This document shows, piece by piece, positions 43,878 to 54,929 of a stretch of 64,000 nt of DNA. Origin of the DNA: Cristatella mucedo. Its lineage: Eukaryota; Bryozoa; Phylactolaemata; Cristatellidae. The notes below the pieces were generated by a model. The model was not told the DNA's origin and did not search any database. It saw only the letters and a list, made by a program, of their open reading frames with translations. The position numbers were made by a program, and so were the translations under genes. Where the stretch lies: the NCBI GenBank assembly GCA_009760855.2, contig WPIO01000263.1:104551-168550 (forward strand), written 5' to 3'. How positions within the stretch are numbered: the first letter of the stretch is position 1; each line of letters begins with the position of its first letter.

Positions 43878-45479
43878 ACTTGGGCAGCATTCACTTTGCA
43901 GCCAGGGTGACAAATGTGGCAGTGATAGACGAAGTAAGAGAAATGCCCAATTTACACAATAAAATCAGTGTAAACATAAAGAGCAAACGACGCATCACAT
44001 CACTCCATGCTTGCAGCACAACTCGTCAAATAGCAAGAACTGGGTATGCTGCACAGCCCCATGACTTGCTGGCCGTGAATCGTGTAATACGTTCAAGATT
44101 AATTGATGAACACTGCACACAATTTTAAGTTATCCACATCATCTAAATATAAAGCAAAGTCTCACTCCAATACAGAACTATTCTATCACACCTGCCGTGG
44201 TGAGACAGTAGTGACTCCTCCACATATGACCATCGTCTTCACTCGTCTGCAGCTGTCAACACCGATAGCGAGTCTTGCCATGGGGGACTTGGCACTGGGT
44301 ACTTGGAAGTGGGTTTATCTCTGGGTTACCTTTCTCAGGCTCATAGCAGTAAAAACCAGGTCTCGAAAGGTGAAGAGCTAACCCATTGAACGAAAATGGT
44401 GAAATATGGAGAGCATGCACCAAAATTCTGTGGGAGAAGTAACCGCAAGTGACCGGGTATAGGCTGAACCACATCGAAGCCCACTTGGAGAGCGTCCAGC
44501 AAGCAGATACGTGTGCTGCTGCATACCATAACAGCGATTCTAAGGACTTCAGCTGTATCCTGAAGGAATTCCCAGCAAAAATAAGCTCGATCAACTGCCA
44601 CAACTTGATCCTATCAAGCTCTGACACCAACTTCAACTAAATTGAAGAGGTCACCATGGAAATAACACACCTAGACATGGTGATAAAGTGGTGCTTCAAG
44701 CATTCAGTTAGAACCGTATACCTTGTTAGGAATAAATGCAAAATTTTTAAATTAGTCCCGCTTATAATGTTTTTTGAAAGGTTTTGACCTGATTATAATA
44801 CAGGTTCTACAAATATTTCGTCAGCAGCACCCGAGGGCCGCCAAGACTCCTCTAGAGTATTTGCTAAATAATGACCCGGTCTTCGATGTAGGTTCAGTGT
44901 CATTGTGTAGTAGTGGAAATGACAGGCTCACTATAAGAAGGAGCTTAGCCGATGGTATATGTCTGATGAAACTCACACATGGTTTCACAAGCAAAAGAAG
45001 CAAAAACGCATCGACAGAAAAGGCTGCTTTAGTACGTTTTGCTATATTGCCCTCTTTAACAAAATAACCAGGATGTGCAGTATTTATTCCCATAACAAAT
45101 TACTAAAATGACTCGCAGCTGTAAGGACAGACACGCGATTAATCGAAAACTAGAAGAATGCACGAAACTGTCAAGATAAAGCTAATCACTTTGACAGATT
45201 TAGCACTGAATAATTGAAGAAGTGGAACTTGTTCACCTAAAATGGCCAAACAAAAGCTACTCGGCAAATCCCCACAGGATACCAATCTTTACCGATAGGA
45301 ACCATCACTATAGGCAGGCACAGCCTGCTCTAAAGAAAATAGCCTCTTTCATTTTTCCCAAGGCTGGCTACATAAGGTGAGGCCTTATTTGTAAATTGTT
45401 AGTGATACTGAACCAGCAGAGGTATTAGAAGCAGTCTAAGATAATATTTTATACATAAGCTAGTCATCTACTAGTTGCA
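43878..45479. other. Unassigned; several unrecognised short ORFs
   Basis: Frames at 43880-44128 (+, 82 codons), 44449-44640 (+, 63), 44774-45067 (+, 97) and a 126-codon minus frame (44256-44636) overlap or oppose each other. None carries a motif I recognise. A decayed gene or element is possible but not shown. Confidence 0.3.
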
Positions 45480-46378
45480 TGTACCTTTGCTTTGATCCCT
45501 TCCAGCCTTCGAGCACTACGACTACTGTAAACTCACTTGCTGCAAGTATTGATGACATCCGCACATGGATGGAAGCACATTTTCTGAAACTAAATGATGA
45601 TAAAACTAACTTACTAGTTATGGGCTAATACAGTGTGATTCAGAAATTAGAAAAGCCGAGGCAATAAATTGGCTCTACCAGCATATCTCCTGTTGAATCA
45701 TCTAGAAATATAGGTGTCATGTTCCAATATGACCTAACGTTAGACGATCACATCCAATCCACTGTCAAATCTGCCTACTTTCAGCTACATAACATTGTTA
45801 AAGTTCGGGCTTGTTTAGAAGAGGATACGATGTATTGTTAAAGTTCGGGCTTGTTTAGAAGAGGATACGACGTCTACATTGATCCACGCATTTGTGAAAT
45901 CCCGACTTGAATTCTGTAACTCCCTGCTTACTAACCTATCGGCATATGCAATCAGGTGATCAAAGCTCGTGCAAAGCTCTGCAGCAAAGCTTGTCTGTCG
46001 TGAACGTCGCAGTTGCCACATCACACCACTTCTTGGCGACCTGCACCAACTACCAGTCAAGCAACGGATCGACTTCAAAACTTTGACGCTCACTTTTAGG
46101 TCACTTCATAATTTGGCTCCAGATTATCTCTCAGATCTACTTCCTTACCAGGCCAAGCATCGTACCACTCACTTTTCAGAATCCAACAGTTTATCAATAC
46201 CTCGTACACACCTCAAATCCTTTGAAAACCGTGCATTCAGTTCGTATACTCCCAAAGCCTCTAACTCCCACCCGTTTATGAAGCATGATATAGCTGAAGA
46301 CTCAATCGCGTATCCATTAGCAGCAAGTGTGACGCACCTAGGAAGAGATTGAGTACTCTGTGGGCGCTTTATCAACTG

Positions 46379-46408
<30 letters not shown>
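45480..46408 (+). mobile_element. LINE-A copy with internal 40-base duplication
   Basis: Begins YLCFDP-like after YADD. Carries FLKLNDDKTNLLVMG (stop TAA at about 45626), the thumb (QSSAAKLVCRERRSCHITPLLGDLH, frame 45969-46352) and GDxAFSSYTPKASN. Then most of the 3' UTR is deleted, and the tail with a long ATT run (46384-46408) follows directly. A 40-base tandem duplication lies at 45794-45873. Confidence 0.87.
45794..45873. repeat. 40-base tandem duplication in LINE-A
   Basis: ATTGTTAAAGTTCGGGCTTG...ACGATGT (45794-45833) is followed at 45834-45873 by a copy differing only in the last three bases (ACGACGT). Not present in other LINE-A copies, so it arose after insertion. Confidence 0.95.
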
Positions 46409-46409
<1 letters not shown>

Positions 46410-46877
46410 CGAGTAACATAAGAACAGTGGACATTTTTTTCAGTGCAAAAATGTATAAGGCAATTAAATTTTAGCAATGCAGCATTCTTATTCCTAACTC
46501 TTTTTTTTGAGAACCAAGAAACCTAAAAAGCAAAGTCAAAGAACCGCCAAGAACCGGAGGTTTTGGAAAACATGCTACAGATGGAATTCACAGCATACTA
46601 CACAAAAACGAGCTGCATAAACCGCATGCCAACCACATCGCTTCTCTCGGCCAGATTTTGAACTAACTCGTTTGAAGAACCGTCAAAGGTATCTTGCTCT
46701 ACCAGGAACAGAGTTTGGCAATGCTGCAAGAAAAATGAAAGCTCTCGGATAAAGCGAAACCATCTAGTGAATATTTTGCATTCGTTACCTAAACACAGAA
46801 TTATTTGAGACCACTGTTAAAAATTTGTATTCCACATTCGTTGAAGGATCGTCGAATGCAATCTTAAAAACGTTAAG
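46409..46877. other. No gene seen
   Basis: Non-coding spacer between two LINE-A copies. Confidence 0.4.
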
Positions 46878-48392
46878 ATAATAATAATGGTGATATTAAC
46901 TCACTTGATAAAGCGCCCTCAGATAACTAAATCTCTCTCTAGGCGCTTTACATTTGCTGTAAAGTGAAATGCAATTGAATGGTAAGTAAAATCATGCTTG
47001 AAAATACAAACGAAATGAATAATATGGTTAGGGGTGACATGTACAGGGTCAGCATGCAAATGTGGTTAGTGGCAGCATGCACAGTGTCAGCACGCATAAG
47101 CACATCAAGGACGAATCACAGGGACCCACTAAATGCTGTCCTAAATAGGTGTGTTTTTAAGTTCCTTTTAAATGTGGTCAGGTCAGGGGATGTTCTGACG
47201 CAGGTCGGGAGGGGGAGTTCCAGGATTGGGAGCATATGAACTAAATGCACGGTCTCCAAAGGATTTAAGGTTTGTATGAGGTATTTCTAGACTGTTGGAT
47301 TCCGAAAAGCTGGTGGTACGATGCTTAGCCTGATGGGGTAGTGTATCTGAGAGATAGGCTGGAGCCATAGAATGAAGGGGCCTAAAGGTGTGGGACACAA
47401 CCTTGAAGTCAATCCGTTGCTTGACTGGTAGCCAGTGCAGGTCGGCGAGAAGTGGAGTAACGTGGCAACTGCGACGCTCACGACAGACAAGCCTAGCTGC
47501 AGAGTTTTGCACCAGCTGCGATCGCCTGATCGCACATGCTGGTAGGCCAGTGAGCAGTGAGTTGCAGAAGTCGAGACAGGATGTCACGAATGCATGGACC
47601 AACTTAGACGTGGTATCCTTATCTAAACAGGCCCGCATTTATCAATGTTATGAAGCTGAAAATAGGCGGATTTGACTGTGGAGCTGATGTGGTCATCTAA
47701 CGAGAGGTCGCTTTGGAATATGACACCTAGATTTCGAGCTGATTCAACTGGAGATATGCTCGCAGAGCCAATTTTGAGAGTCAGCCTTTCCAATCTCTGG
47801 ATCACACTGGGTTTTTCCCATAACTAGTAAGTTAGTTTTATATTCGTTAAGTTTTAGAAAATGTGCTGCCATCCATGTGCGAATGTCATCAATGCATGCA
47901 GCTAGTGAGTTTAGAGAATTTGAGGTGCTCGAAGGCTGTGAGGGATCAAAGCAAAGGTACAACTGAGTGTCATCTGCATAGAAGTGAAAGCCTAGATTGT
48001 GCTTGGCAATCACATCAGCAGGAGGCAGAGTATAAACCGTGAAAAGAACCGGACCTAGCACTGAGCCCTGAGGTACTCCATATTTCAGAGGTACTTCAGA
48101 TGATCTTTGTCCATTCACGTCAATACTCTGGAGTCTCCCACTGAGATAGGACCTGAACCACTGCAGAGCAGTGCCAGTGATGCCCAGGCGAGATGAGAGG
48201 CGCTCAAGAAGAACTTTGTGATCGATGGTATCAAAAGCTGCCAAAAGATCAAGCAAAACAAGCAGAGACACTCTCCCCATGTCTGCATTCCTAAGTAGGT
48301 CGTTGTATACCCGAAGCAATGCTGACTGTGGAGTGATTAGCTCTAAAGCCAGACTGGAACTCACTAGCAAGGTGTGAGGTTTCGATATACAA
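46878..48392 (-). mobile_element. Best-preserved LINE-A copy, 1.5 kb
   Basis: From the tail (ATAATAATAATGG at 46878) through the 3' UTR, the C-terminal block, the thumb (frame 47183-47638: SCLDFCNSLLTGLPACAI, HVTPLLADLHWLPVKQRI, MAPAYLSDTLPHQ), the connecting block (47623-47805: SARNLGVIFQSDLSLDDHI) and the palm (47744-48490). Three frames cover the coding part, so at least two frameshifts (near 47810 and 47635) break it. 5'-truncated just after IETSxLAS-like sequence at about 48390; endonuclease and ORF1 are missing. Confidence 0.92.
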
Positions 48393-48490
48393 GATAGAAG
48401 AAAACTAACCGAACCCAACCATGACCTCAGAATGAAGTCAATTTTGATTGCTTCACGGGGTATGCAAATGCCACCCAGAAAGAGTATCAC
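47744..48490 (-). pseudogene. LINE-A reverse transcriptase palm, YADD intact
   Basis: A 248-codon frame. Roughly the first 33 residues are flanking sequence. Then LRVYNDLLRNADMGRVSLLV, LDLLAAFDTIDHKVLLERL, GITGTALQWFRSYLSGRL, LKYGVPQGSVLGPVLFTVYT, FHFYADDTQLY (YADD at 47969-47980), FDPSQPSSTSNSLNSLAAC and KTNLLVMGK, after which a frameshift leads to 22 unrelated residues. The two aspartates of YADD and the upstream AFDTIDH aspartate are the expected metal-binding residues of such polymerases. No start codon of its own: the LINE protein would begin far upstream. Confidence 0.88.
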
Positions 48491-48589
48491 TACTACTGTT
48501 TTATTATTTTGTAAGCGTAAAACTTGTATCGAGCCATTTGGTAGCTACTACTGCTGCTACATCAATAACAACAACCACTGGTACTACCA
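48393..48589. other. No gene seen
   Basis: Short spacer between two minus-strand LINE-A copies, with an imperfect (ACT/ACA)n patch near 48548-48590. Confidence 0.4.
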
Positions 48590-49000
48590 ATAATGAAAAT
48601 TCATTTGATATCGCACCCTCGGAGACCTCAATCTCTTTCTAGGCACTTTACATTGGCTCCAAACGAAGTCCGATCGAATGGTTATTTTTAGCATGCTCAA
48701 TAAGCAACAAGAATAGCACTGTTAGGGGTGAGATACGCATGGTCAGCATGTAAATATGGCAAGTCGCAGCTCCTACAGTGACTACAGGTATAAGCACACA
48801 AACGTCAATTAACTGGGATACACTAAATGCTTTCATAAAAAGATGCACTTGTAGTTTCTTTTTAAATGTGAAGAAGTCAGGAGATATCATGTTAGGAGTT
48901 TGTTCCACGCTTTATGAGCATGCAAAGTACGGGCACGTTCTCCAAAGGATTTTAGATTTGTGCTGGTATGGTTAAACTATAAGATACCGAAAAGCGTACC
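48590..49000 (-). mobile_element. LINE-A copy, diverged subfamily, 5'-truncated
   Basis: GGAGACCTCAATCTCTTTC, GGCACTTTACATTGG, AGCATGCTCAATAAGCAACAAG, AAATGCTTTCATAAAAAGATGC, GTTTCTTTTTAAATGTG and AAGGATTTTAGATTTGTG mark the LINE-A 3' region. The wording is closest to the copy at 8069. The tail lacks a clean ATT run (CCAATAATGAAAATTCATTTG). Confidence 0.8.
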
Positions 49001-50222
49001 TGAAACCCATCAAGTAGTTTTAAAACCTTCATTTTAAAGCATGTCAGTTTTAGTCACAAAGTGCTAGCTTGGTGGTACTCACGAATTTTTTTAATATGAG
49101 ATATATATACCATTTCCAAGATTAATCTTGACTAATCGATAATCTTGCCCGCCTGTAGGCTATAGAAGATATTTCTGAAAAATAACCGACCGGCTCCAAA
49201 AAAAGACAGTCTGAGTTGGTATATAAACCTTGTGCCTGAATTTTCTGGTGACCAACTTCAGTATACATGGAAAAGGCTTGAGCAAGTGTATTTTATTCAA
49301 TATGCATTGCTCTCCATGTGCCTTTAGTATTTTTAAGGATGACAGAAAATTCTGAAGGTGATGAGTTGCGCATGCAGGAAAAGGAGCAGTAGTTAATTCG
49401 CTCGTAACTACTTTGTTCAGATTCGTTAAACCTTGCAGTTGAAGTTAAAAACGTTTCATGTGCTCAACATGTAAAGTTCATTTATGAATAGCACTAGTAA
49501 ACATCTGACCCGTTTGAAGTTAGTTATGCACTGTGGCATCACATCAATGCATCGTAGAAGCAGGACAGTGGGAATAGGGTACAAAGGACCAGTTTGTTTT
49601 ATTTGGATATGGACTTCGAGATGAGGTCACAGGTGACCTCGTTCAGTTTAGAAATTGAGGTGCTGCGAGGAATCGAGGGACAACATTCTAGGAAAAATTA
49701 GGTATCGCAGAGATAGACTGTGATAGTGATAGTGATAGAGTGATAGAGTGATAGTGACAGAGATAGTGATCTTGTCTAGATCTTGATAAGGCTAGAGAAG
49801 CGACCAGCCAGATAATCGCATGGATCATCAGGTAATAAGCTAATCTGGGAGCGTTTGAGATAGTTTATCGTCTACATGAGCATTCTTTTATTGTGCATCT
49901 ACGATTCCATAAAACTTGTTCATTAAAGCTAGGCTTGGCCTTTGCCAGGACCAATCGGTACGACTTACAGTAGTATGCTCTGGATATGTGATCTGCAAAG
50001 TCATAATGTCCGTTGCTCAGAAATGAAACCCGGTATGGTGCTAGTTATCAACGCCCTGTAACTTGTGAACGTCGCTTATTGTGGCAATAAATGTCACAAG
50101 GAATTTAGATGTTTACCATTAGCCAATGAAATGCTTTCTTGATGCCATTGCTTGAATAGCCCAGGAGATGACCATGCTGGGGCGGCACTGAATTCCAGAC
50201 TATCAACATCGTAATTGTATTA
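49001..50222. other. No gene; (GTGATA)n at 49718-49760
   Basis: Non-coding and AT-rich. The only structure is a short GTGATA/GTGATAGA run. No match to repeat families here. Confidence 0.4.
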
Positions 50223-50424
50223 ATGCCAAGGTCAAGATTCTCTTTTGAAACGCCTCCGATGAACTGTGACATACTTTTTAGTATGTCGCAATTAATAAAA
50301 TATGTAAGGTCTAGAACCTATAAAACATTTGCTATCAACATAATTACCAGAGATACCTGTTGTATTCTTGCAGTTCAGTTGCAAAGAGAGAAATCCAATT
50401 TTTTTCGGTAACAAAGCAGAAACA

Positions 50425-50610
50425 CTAACTAAATGAAGCCATTACTCCTGATACGTTAATCCCTGTGTTTTTTGCAAAGTCATATCCAACAGCATAACCT
50501 AAATTTATCGCATATGCGTCCAATGCAGCAGTATCTAGGCCTGTAATTCTGTTGAAATTACAATCTAAGCTCTCAACGTAAATTGGTTCACCATCGAGAT
50601 TAATTTGATT
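50425..50610 (-). pseudogene. Unrecognised 61-codon remnant
   Basis: Open on the minus strand from a stop at 50611-50613 to a stop at 50425-50427, with no ATG at its start, so it is the C-terminal end of something larger. The composition is strikingly protein-like (INLDGEPIYVESLDCN, GLDTAALDAYAINLGYAVG). I recognise no family. Confidence 0.3.
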
Positions 50611-50803
50611 CTACGTTGAATTAAAAATCTAAATCTGAGCAAGTACCATTATTTCAAGTTAATGTCCGTCGACAGAATTAGAACAAAATTTGAAAACATT
50701 GAACACGTGCCGCTTGAGAGCTAAAAAAAACTTCGATAAACATAAATAAAAACATGATTTTTGTGAAACATTAACTACAATTCAATTTTCAAAGATAGTT
50801 CCA

Positions 50804-50995
50804 ATGGTAGGAGGCATTCTTAGATATATAAAATTTGGAATCGACACTAAAAAAGATGTTTTATCCGGCAGAATAAAAGCAGCTGACGTTTTATCTAAGG
50901 GAATCATAAAAGTTGTGCCAAAAATCGCTGCAAAACTTTCTTTAGCTGCATTAAATAACATTGCAAAAGTAGTGCCAAAAGTTCTTAGGTCTTAG
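50804..50995 (+). CDS. Small basic amphipathic protein, unknown
   Basis: A 63-codon frame from ATG 50804 to a stop at 50993-50995. Residues 1-12 (MVGGILRYIKFG) and the regularly spaced lysines and alanines of the rest (SKGIIKVVPKIAAKLSLAAL) predict amphipathic helices. The next frame starts 8 bases after its stop, on the same strand. Small basic helical proteins of this type occur in virus-like elements and as antimicrobial peptides; either reading is inference. Confidence 0.3.
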   Translation: MVGGILRYIKFGIDTKKDVLSGRIKAADVLSKGIIKVVPKIAAKLSLAALNNIAKVVPKVLRS

Positions 50996-51003
50996 AAAAA
51001 GAT

Positions 51004-51162
51004 ATGTTCTCTTACCAAAGTAATCGCAGGATTTTGTCAGGTGCTGCAAGAATAGTCGAAGTTTATCAAAAAATAGTTGAGGACGTTGCTTCAGGAAATT
51101 ATGGCCACGTTTCGTAGAAGATAATCCCAGAAAAGATTGGAGATCTAGAAAAATTATTTTAA
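51004..51162 (+). pseudogene. Short ORF with one internal stop
   Basis: ATG at 51004, in-frame TAG at 51115-51117 and terminal TAA at 51160-51162. Protein-like (SGAARIVEVYQKIVEDVASG before the stop). It begins 8 bases after the preceding frame on the same strand, the spacing of a compact genome. No family recognised. Confidence 0.25.
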
Positions 51163-51175
51163 TTCGCGTATTTGG

Positions 51176-51379
51176 TCAATATATCAACAAAATACTATTA
51201 AAATCTGTGAGCAGTAATTCAAATTTGTACCTTAGCACAAGCAAGTTCCTTTCTGCTGTTTTTGGCAGTGTAGTATAGGGGTCCACTGCATAACTTGACC
51301 CTAAGTCTTGGAGCAAAACCATTATTGAAGTGAGCAGCCGAGTTATATTGCCCGCTATTCTAGCTATTGTTTCCAGCAT
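51176..51379 (-). CDS. Unrecognised 67-codon ORF
   Basis: Minus-strand frame from the ATG at 51379; it stays open upstream for about 12 further codons (AGLTAPTIAA) to a stop. An N-terminal helical stretch (IARIAGNITRLLTSIMVLL) could be membrane-active. It converges on the plus-strand frame ending at 51162, with about 13 bases between stop codons. A plus-strand reading of the same bases (ILPAILAIVSSIAAIVGA) is also hydrophobic, so the coding strand is uncertain. Confidence 0.22.
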   Translation of the reverse strand: MLETIARIAGNITRLLTSIMVLLQDLGSSYAVDPYTTLPKTAERNLLVLRYKFELLLTDFNSILLIY

Positions 51380-51523
51380 TGCCGCAATCGTTGGAGCTGT
51401 CAGACCAGCGTTTCAATTGCTCTAACAGTTGCAGGATTAATAACAAATAATAGACATAGCAACGTAAACTGCAAGAGCGTCTCCTATGAACACACATCCT
51501 GAAATACCAAGTGTTTTAAAGAG

Positions 51524-51790
51524 TTGCAGAGTTCATGGCTAAGAAATGCAATTTATATTCTAAATTCACAACTTGTAATCCTGCAGACACCAATCCATAT
51601 CGTTACGACGCAAATAGTTGACATGATAGAAGTAAGACGAAAGCTCAATTATTTAAAGACGGGCAAGAAAATACTTGAAGAATTTGGAGTTGGCTATTGG
51701 CCTAAAATTAAAGAGTCGATAAAAAATTCAAGTCTAGAACAATCGTGCGGTGAACTTGCGACTATAGGTTCAAATCTGCCATGCTTTTAG
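51524..51790 (+). CDS. Unrecognised 88-codon ORF
   Basis: Plus frame with a plausible soluble composition (VDMIEVRRKLNYLKTGKKIL, FGVGYWPKIKESI). No domain recognised, and no conserved cysteine or histidine pattern. Part of the AT-rich cluster; short frames continue downstream at 51853-51966 and 52063-52191. Confidence 0.2.
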   Translation: MQSSWLRNAIYILNSQLVILQTPIHIVTTQIVDMIEVRRKLNYLKTGKKILEEFGVGYWPKIKESIKNSSLEQSCGELATIGSNLPCF

Positions 51791-52461
51791 CTAATTTGTT
51801 CGAGAAAGGCTAATCACCAGGAGTAACTTACTCGGCTGTGTGAATTTAGGAGATGAACTCAACACGCACTACAAGACATATAAATATGTGTGTCGTACAA
51901 TTTTGTGGTCTCCAATTCGGCGATAATCAAAGTTTAATCACGCGAATTACAGGTGAAGTTGGATAACAGCACGATCGCCAGTTTTGGCAGCCTCTACTAT
52001 GTTTTAAAAATAGCCGAGGCTGGATAATTGTTTTTCTTTCGTAATATAAGATTCCCATTTGTATGGCTAATCTTCAAACACAGAAAGCAAAGCCAGACTT
52101 GTCATTATGGTACATCGGCTTTTTCTATTATTCTGCGAATGAGTTGCTTCTCGTTAACTACAAAATCTATTATCCAATTGCATTCCAATAATGTGATTAA
52201 ATTCATGCATCAGCATTTATTATTGCATTGTAAGCCACGCAAGACAATGCCCCTATATTTTCTAGTGTAAATAATTATAATAAGATCACTATTAGAACCA
52301 ATATGACCTTATTCTGAACGAACTCTTGCTGTGTCATTTCTAGAAAACATTCAGAAAAATCTTCCCGGGGCAGATTCTTATATTAGTTGCTCCAGGACTT
52401 ATCTAAGAAATCTAGCAATGTGCTCCTGTTTACACAATAGTTTTCTTTCTGCTAAATAACA

Positions 52462-52890
52462 TCATGTAATGTATCTCCGTCAGTAACTCCACGAAGTCAT
52501 AAAGACCATGTGGGTGTTACCCAAGAGAGTTTTGTATAGCGCACTCACAGCCTAAGCGGCTTTCGGTACGCATTCGGTAGCCAACAGACTTCGTCTCACG
52601 CAACAAAGAGAAAGTGGGAAGCATAGCGGAGTCAGGAGAGCAGTTAAGGTAGTGAGTAGCATAGAAGTAGCAGTTCAGGAGCGCTGAAAAAGATGTGCCA
52701 TAGTCGGCAGTTGGAGAGTAGATGTTGTTGCATAGCTTCTGTCGCCAACTGTCTTTAAGCGGAGGAAAGGGACAGCTAGTTTATTGTCCACACAGGACCT
52801 GAGGGTGCGAACAGGCTGAAATTGATGCAGCAGTTCAGCTAATGGCTTAATAAAATCTGCTTTGGGTATGATTTACAGGACTTCGGTTTT
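52462..52890 (-). mobile_element. LINE-B 3' fragment
   Basis: Shares with 58775-59190 GTATCTCCGNCNGTAACTCC, GAGAGTTTTGNATAGC, CACTCACAGCCTAAGCGGC, TTTCGGTACGCATTC, CAACAAAGAGAAAGTGGG and TTATTGTCCACACAGGACC. Minus-strand remnants of the C-terminus are seen (RTLRSCVDNKLAVPFLRLKT, VGDRSYA), comparable to the LNTVGDKIFSY block of 58775. The 3' stem (CGCTTAGGCTGTGAGTGCGC, then TATACAAAA) is typical of this tail type. Confidence 0.75.
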
Positions 52891-54929
52891 TGAGTAAAAA
52901 AAGAAACCCAAATTTGTAAGTTTCCCGGTGTAAACTCGAAATCTTTGAAAGTTACTAGATCAGCATCTGACCCAAATTTCTTGAAACGACGTTCAAGCCT
53001 GCGCTTGGCAAGGCATATTTACATGCTGATGCTAGTGGTGACTGTGATTTATGTAAAACACTATCTGGACAAGAAATCAGCGTTGTGTGTGCTCACTGCA
53101 GATTAGCATCTAACTCCACGATTACATGCCTTGGAAAAGTGGATTAGAATACCAGCAGTGAGCAAGCAGGTCATCGTAGCCCTCGTTCCCACAGCCTAAG
53201 CATGAGTTTATCAGAAATGGACATAGACTGACCTATTATTATTATTCACCAGCGTTTGCTAACTCTAGTGCTGCTGCCGTGACATTCTCTTTCGGTATGC
53301 ACACACATGTCCGATTCATCACTGGCTAATCATTTGCTAACTGATGCATGGCTGATCCTGGGCAGTGAACTGTGCATGTTAACTAACTTTGCGATGCCTG
53401 CTCGATCGTTGCCGAGTTTGTTACACAGTGTCAGACCTGCATAGCCGTTACCCCTATTGGTGACATCAAGTATCGAAGGAATCCAGAGCGGATGTTTTTC
53501 CAGGCGTTCCTTCTTGCCTCATTTGCTGCAGCCGATTCAACAAAAAGCTGGAAAATACTCGGCGACTGGTTTGGCTTTAATGTCTGACGACTGTCCATAT
53601 GGCAACGACGAAACTGATGTCCTGATCCATATTGCAGCGACCAGATCCCCTTATAATTTAACGGTCAAAAAAGAATCATTGGTTGTTCATCCGCCATGAA
53701 AATAAGTTTATGAGATGTCATTTTGGCGGCTGACATATCAGTTTCTCACTAATGGCTCCTATTAATGAAAATAACTGTACGTGACACACTTAGCAGCAAC
53801 CGTAGACGAACCGTAACGGAAGCTGTTACGATCTTAATCCTTAAAACATGTTTGCAATACACTGAAGCACGAGACAGCCAATTAACAATAACTCCTTGCT
53901 GGTCATTTAAGATGTCTTTCGGAACCCGACAGGTTGCGTCTTAAGCATTGCTTAAGTCAGAATTGTTCGCTACAGCAACTGTAGATTCCTTGGATTTCTC
54001 GAAACCAGCTTAAATCTTGTTACTTTGAAATTGCACCCTGAATGTAATATGGTAATAAAAGGATGTACTACTATATTTACTGACTGGCCTTCCCTTAGAT
54101 TTGACGGCTAAAGTGTCTTTGTGCCCTCACCTACCTCTAATGATGCTCTAACCTTCTAATCTAGGGGAAGGTCAATCGGCGAAAGTAAGTAGTACATACT
54201 TACTTATTTACATATTAAAGTGAACCTATCTAGTTGGTCAAAGGTCACAAAAGATGTCAAATACATGAGCAAAAGGCAGATCTACCCACGATAAAGCCAT
54301 TCAGTGTTTGTTTGTAGCCATGTCCCGTGCCAAACATTTGCCAGTGCCAAGGCAGTTACAATTGGGGCCAGCATCAACCACCATCTGTTTTAAGCTGAGA
54401 AGCGAAGCTTTCGTTGACAATCACCTTGTCGTCCCCTCACCAGAGGCACCACCCACGCCCACCCCGGCCAAGCCACTAATCCTGCTCGTTGCTGCAGCCT
54501 CGATGCATCAGGTCTGTACAGCCACTTGAGCTAACCGCATATGGCCGGCGTCGGTGTGGCCCTAAGCGCTTCACAAGCACTGCAGCTGGTCGCTCAGCAA
54601 CACCGAGAGCCACTGTGACCACGTGTGCAGGCGCACAAAACATCAAGCAAGGGCACTACACGACCAATCCGATGGGGTCCACAGAAGTCTCCTGATGTTG
54701 ACTCTATTTTTCGTCAATCGCTGCCGTGAATGGCCTACTTACCACCATTGTTCGAAATGCCACCTACCAACCAGTCCCACTACTGTCGGCTACCTCCCGT
54801 GGCCGCAATCCTCAACCGGCGTCGCCCTACCCTTAAAAATCTAGCCTTGACAATATGGCTGAAATGTCAGCCGATATCGATCAGCCGCTCCTGAGAGAGC
54901 AGGATGCTAAAGCTATTGAGCCAGGCTGA
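52891..54929. other. No recognised gene
   Basis: Unassigned 2 kb. Frame 53457-53699 (+, 80 codons) and the C-rich stretch at 54430-54840 (overlapping frames of 68-73 codons) show no domain. A short ATT run lies at 53233-53245. No match to other repeats. Confidence 0.35.

Larger units (their letters stand above)
50223..52310. other. AT-rich block of short gene-like frames
   Basis: Bases here match none of the repeat families in the window. Seven short frames in changing orientation are packed closely: 50223-50411 (+), 50425-50610 (-), 50804-50995 (+), 51004-51162 (+, one stop), 51176-51379 (-), 51524-51790 (+) and 52063-52191 (+). Several have helical, lysine-rich or membrane-like composition. 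Close packing of small frames is more like a virus-like or large DNA-transposon remnant than a host exon cluster, but no hallmark gene (polymerase, integrase, capsid, ATPase) is recognisable. A LINE-B 3' end follows at 52462. Confidence 0.3.

Noticed and set aside
44256-44636. 126-codon minus-strand frame as a gene
   Set aside because: Opposing frames cover the same bases, with no domain, splice context or repeat support; left as unassigned.
52193-52207. HEFNH, a zinc-protease-like string on the minus strand
   Set aside because: Stops lie just upstream and soon downstream in that frame, and no third metal ligand is seen; probably chance.
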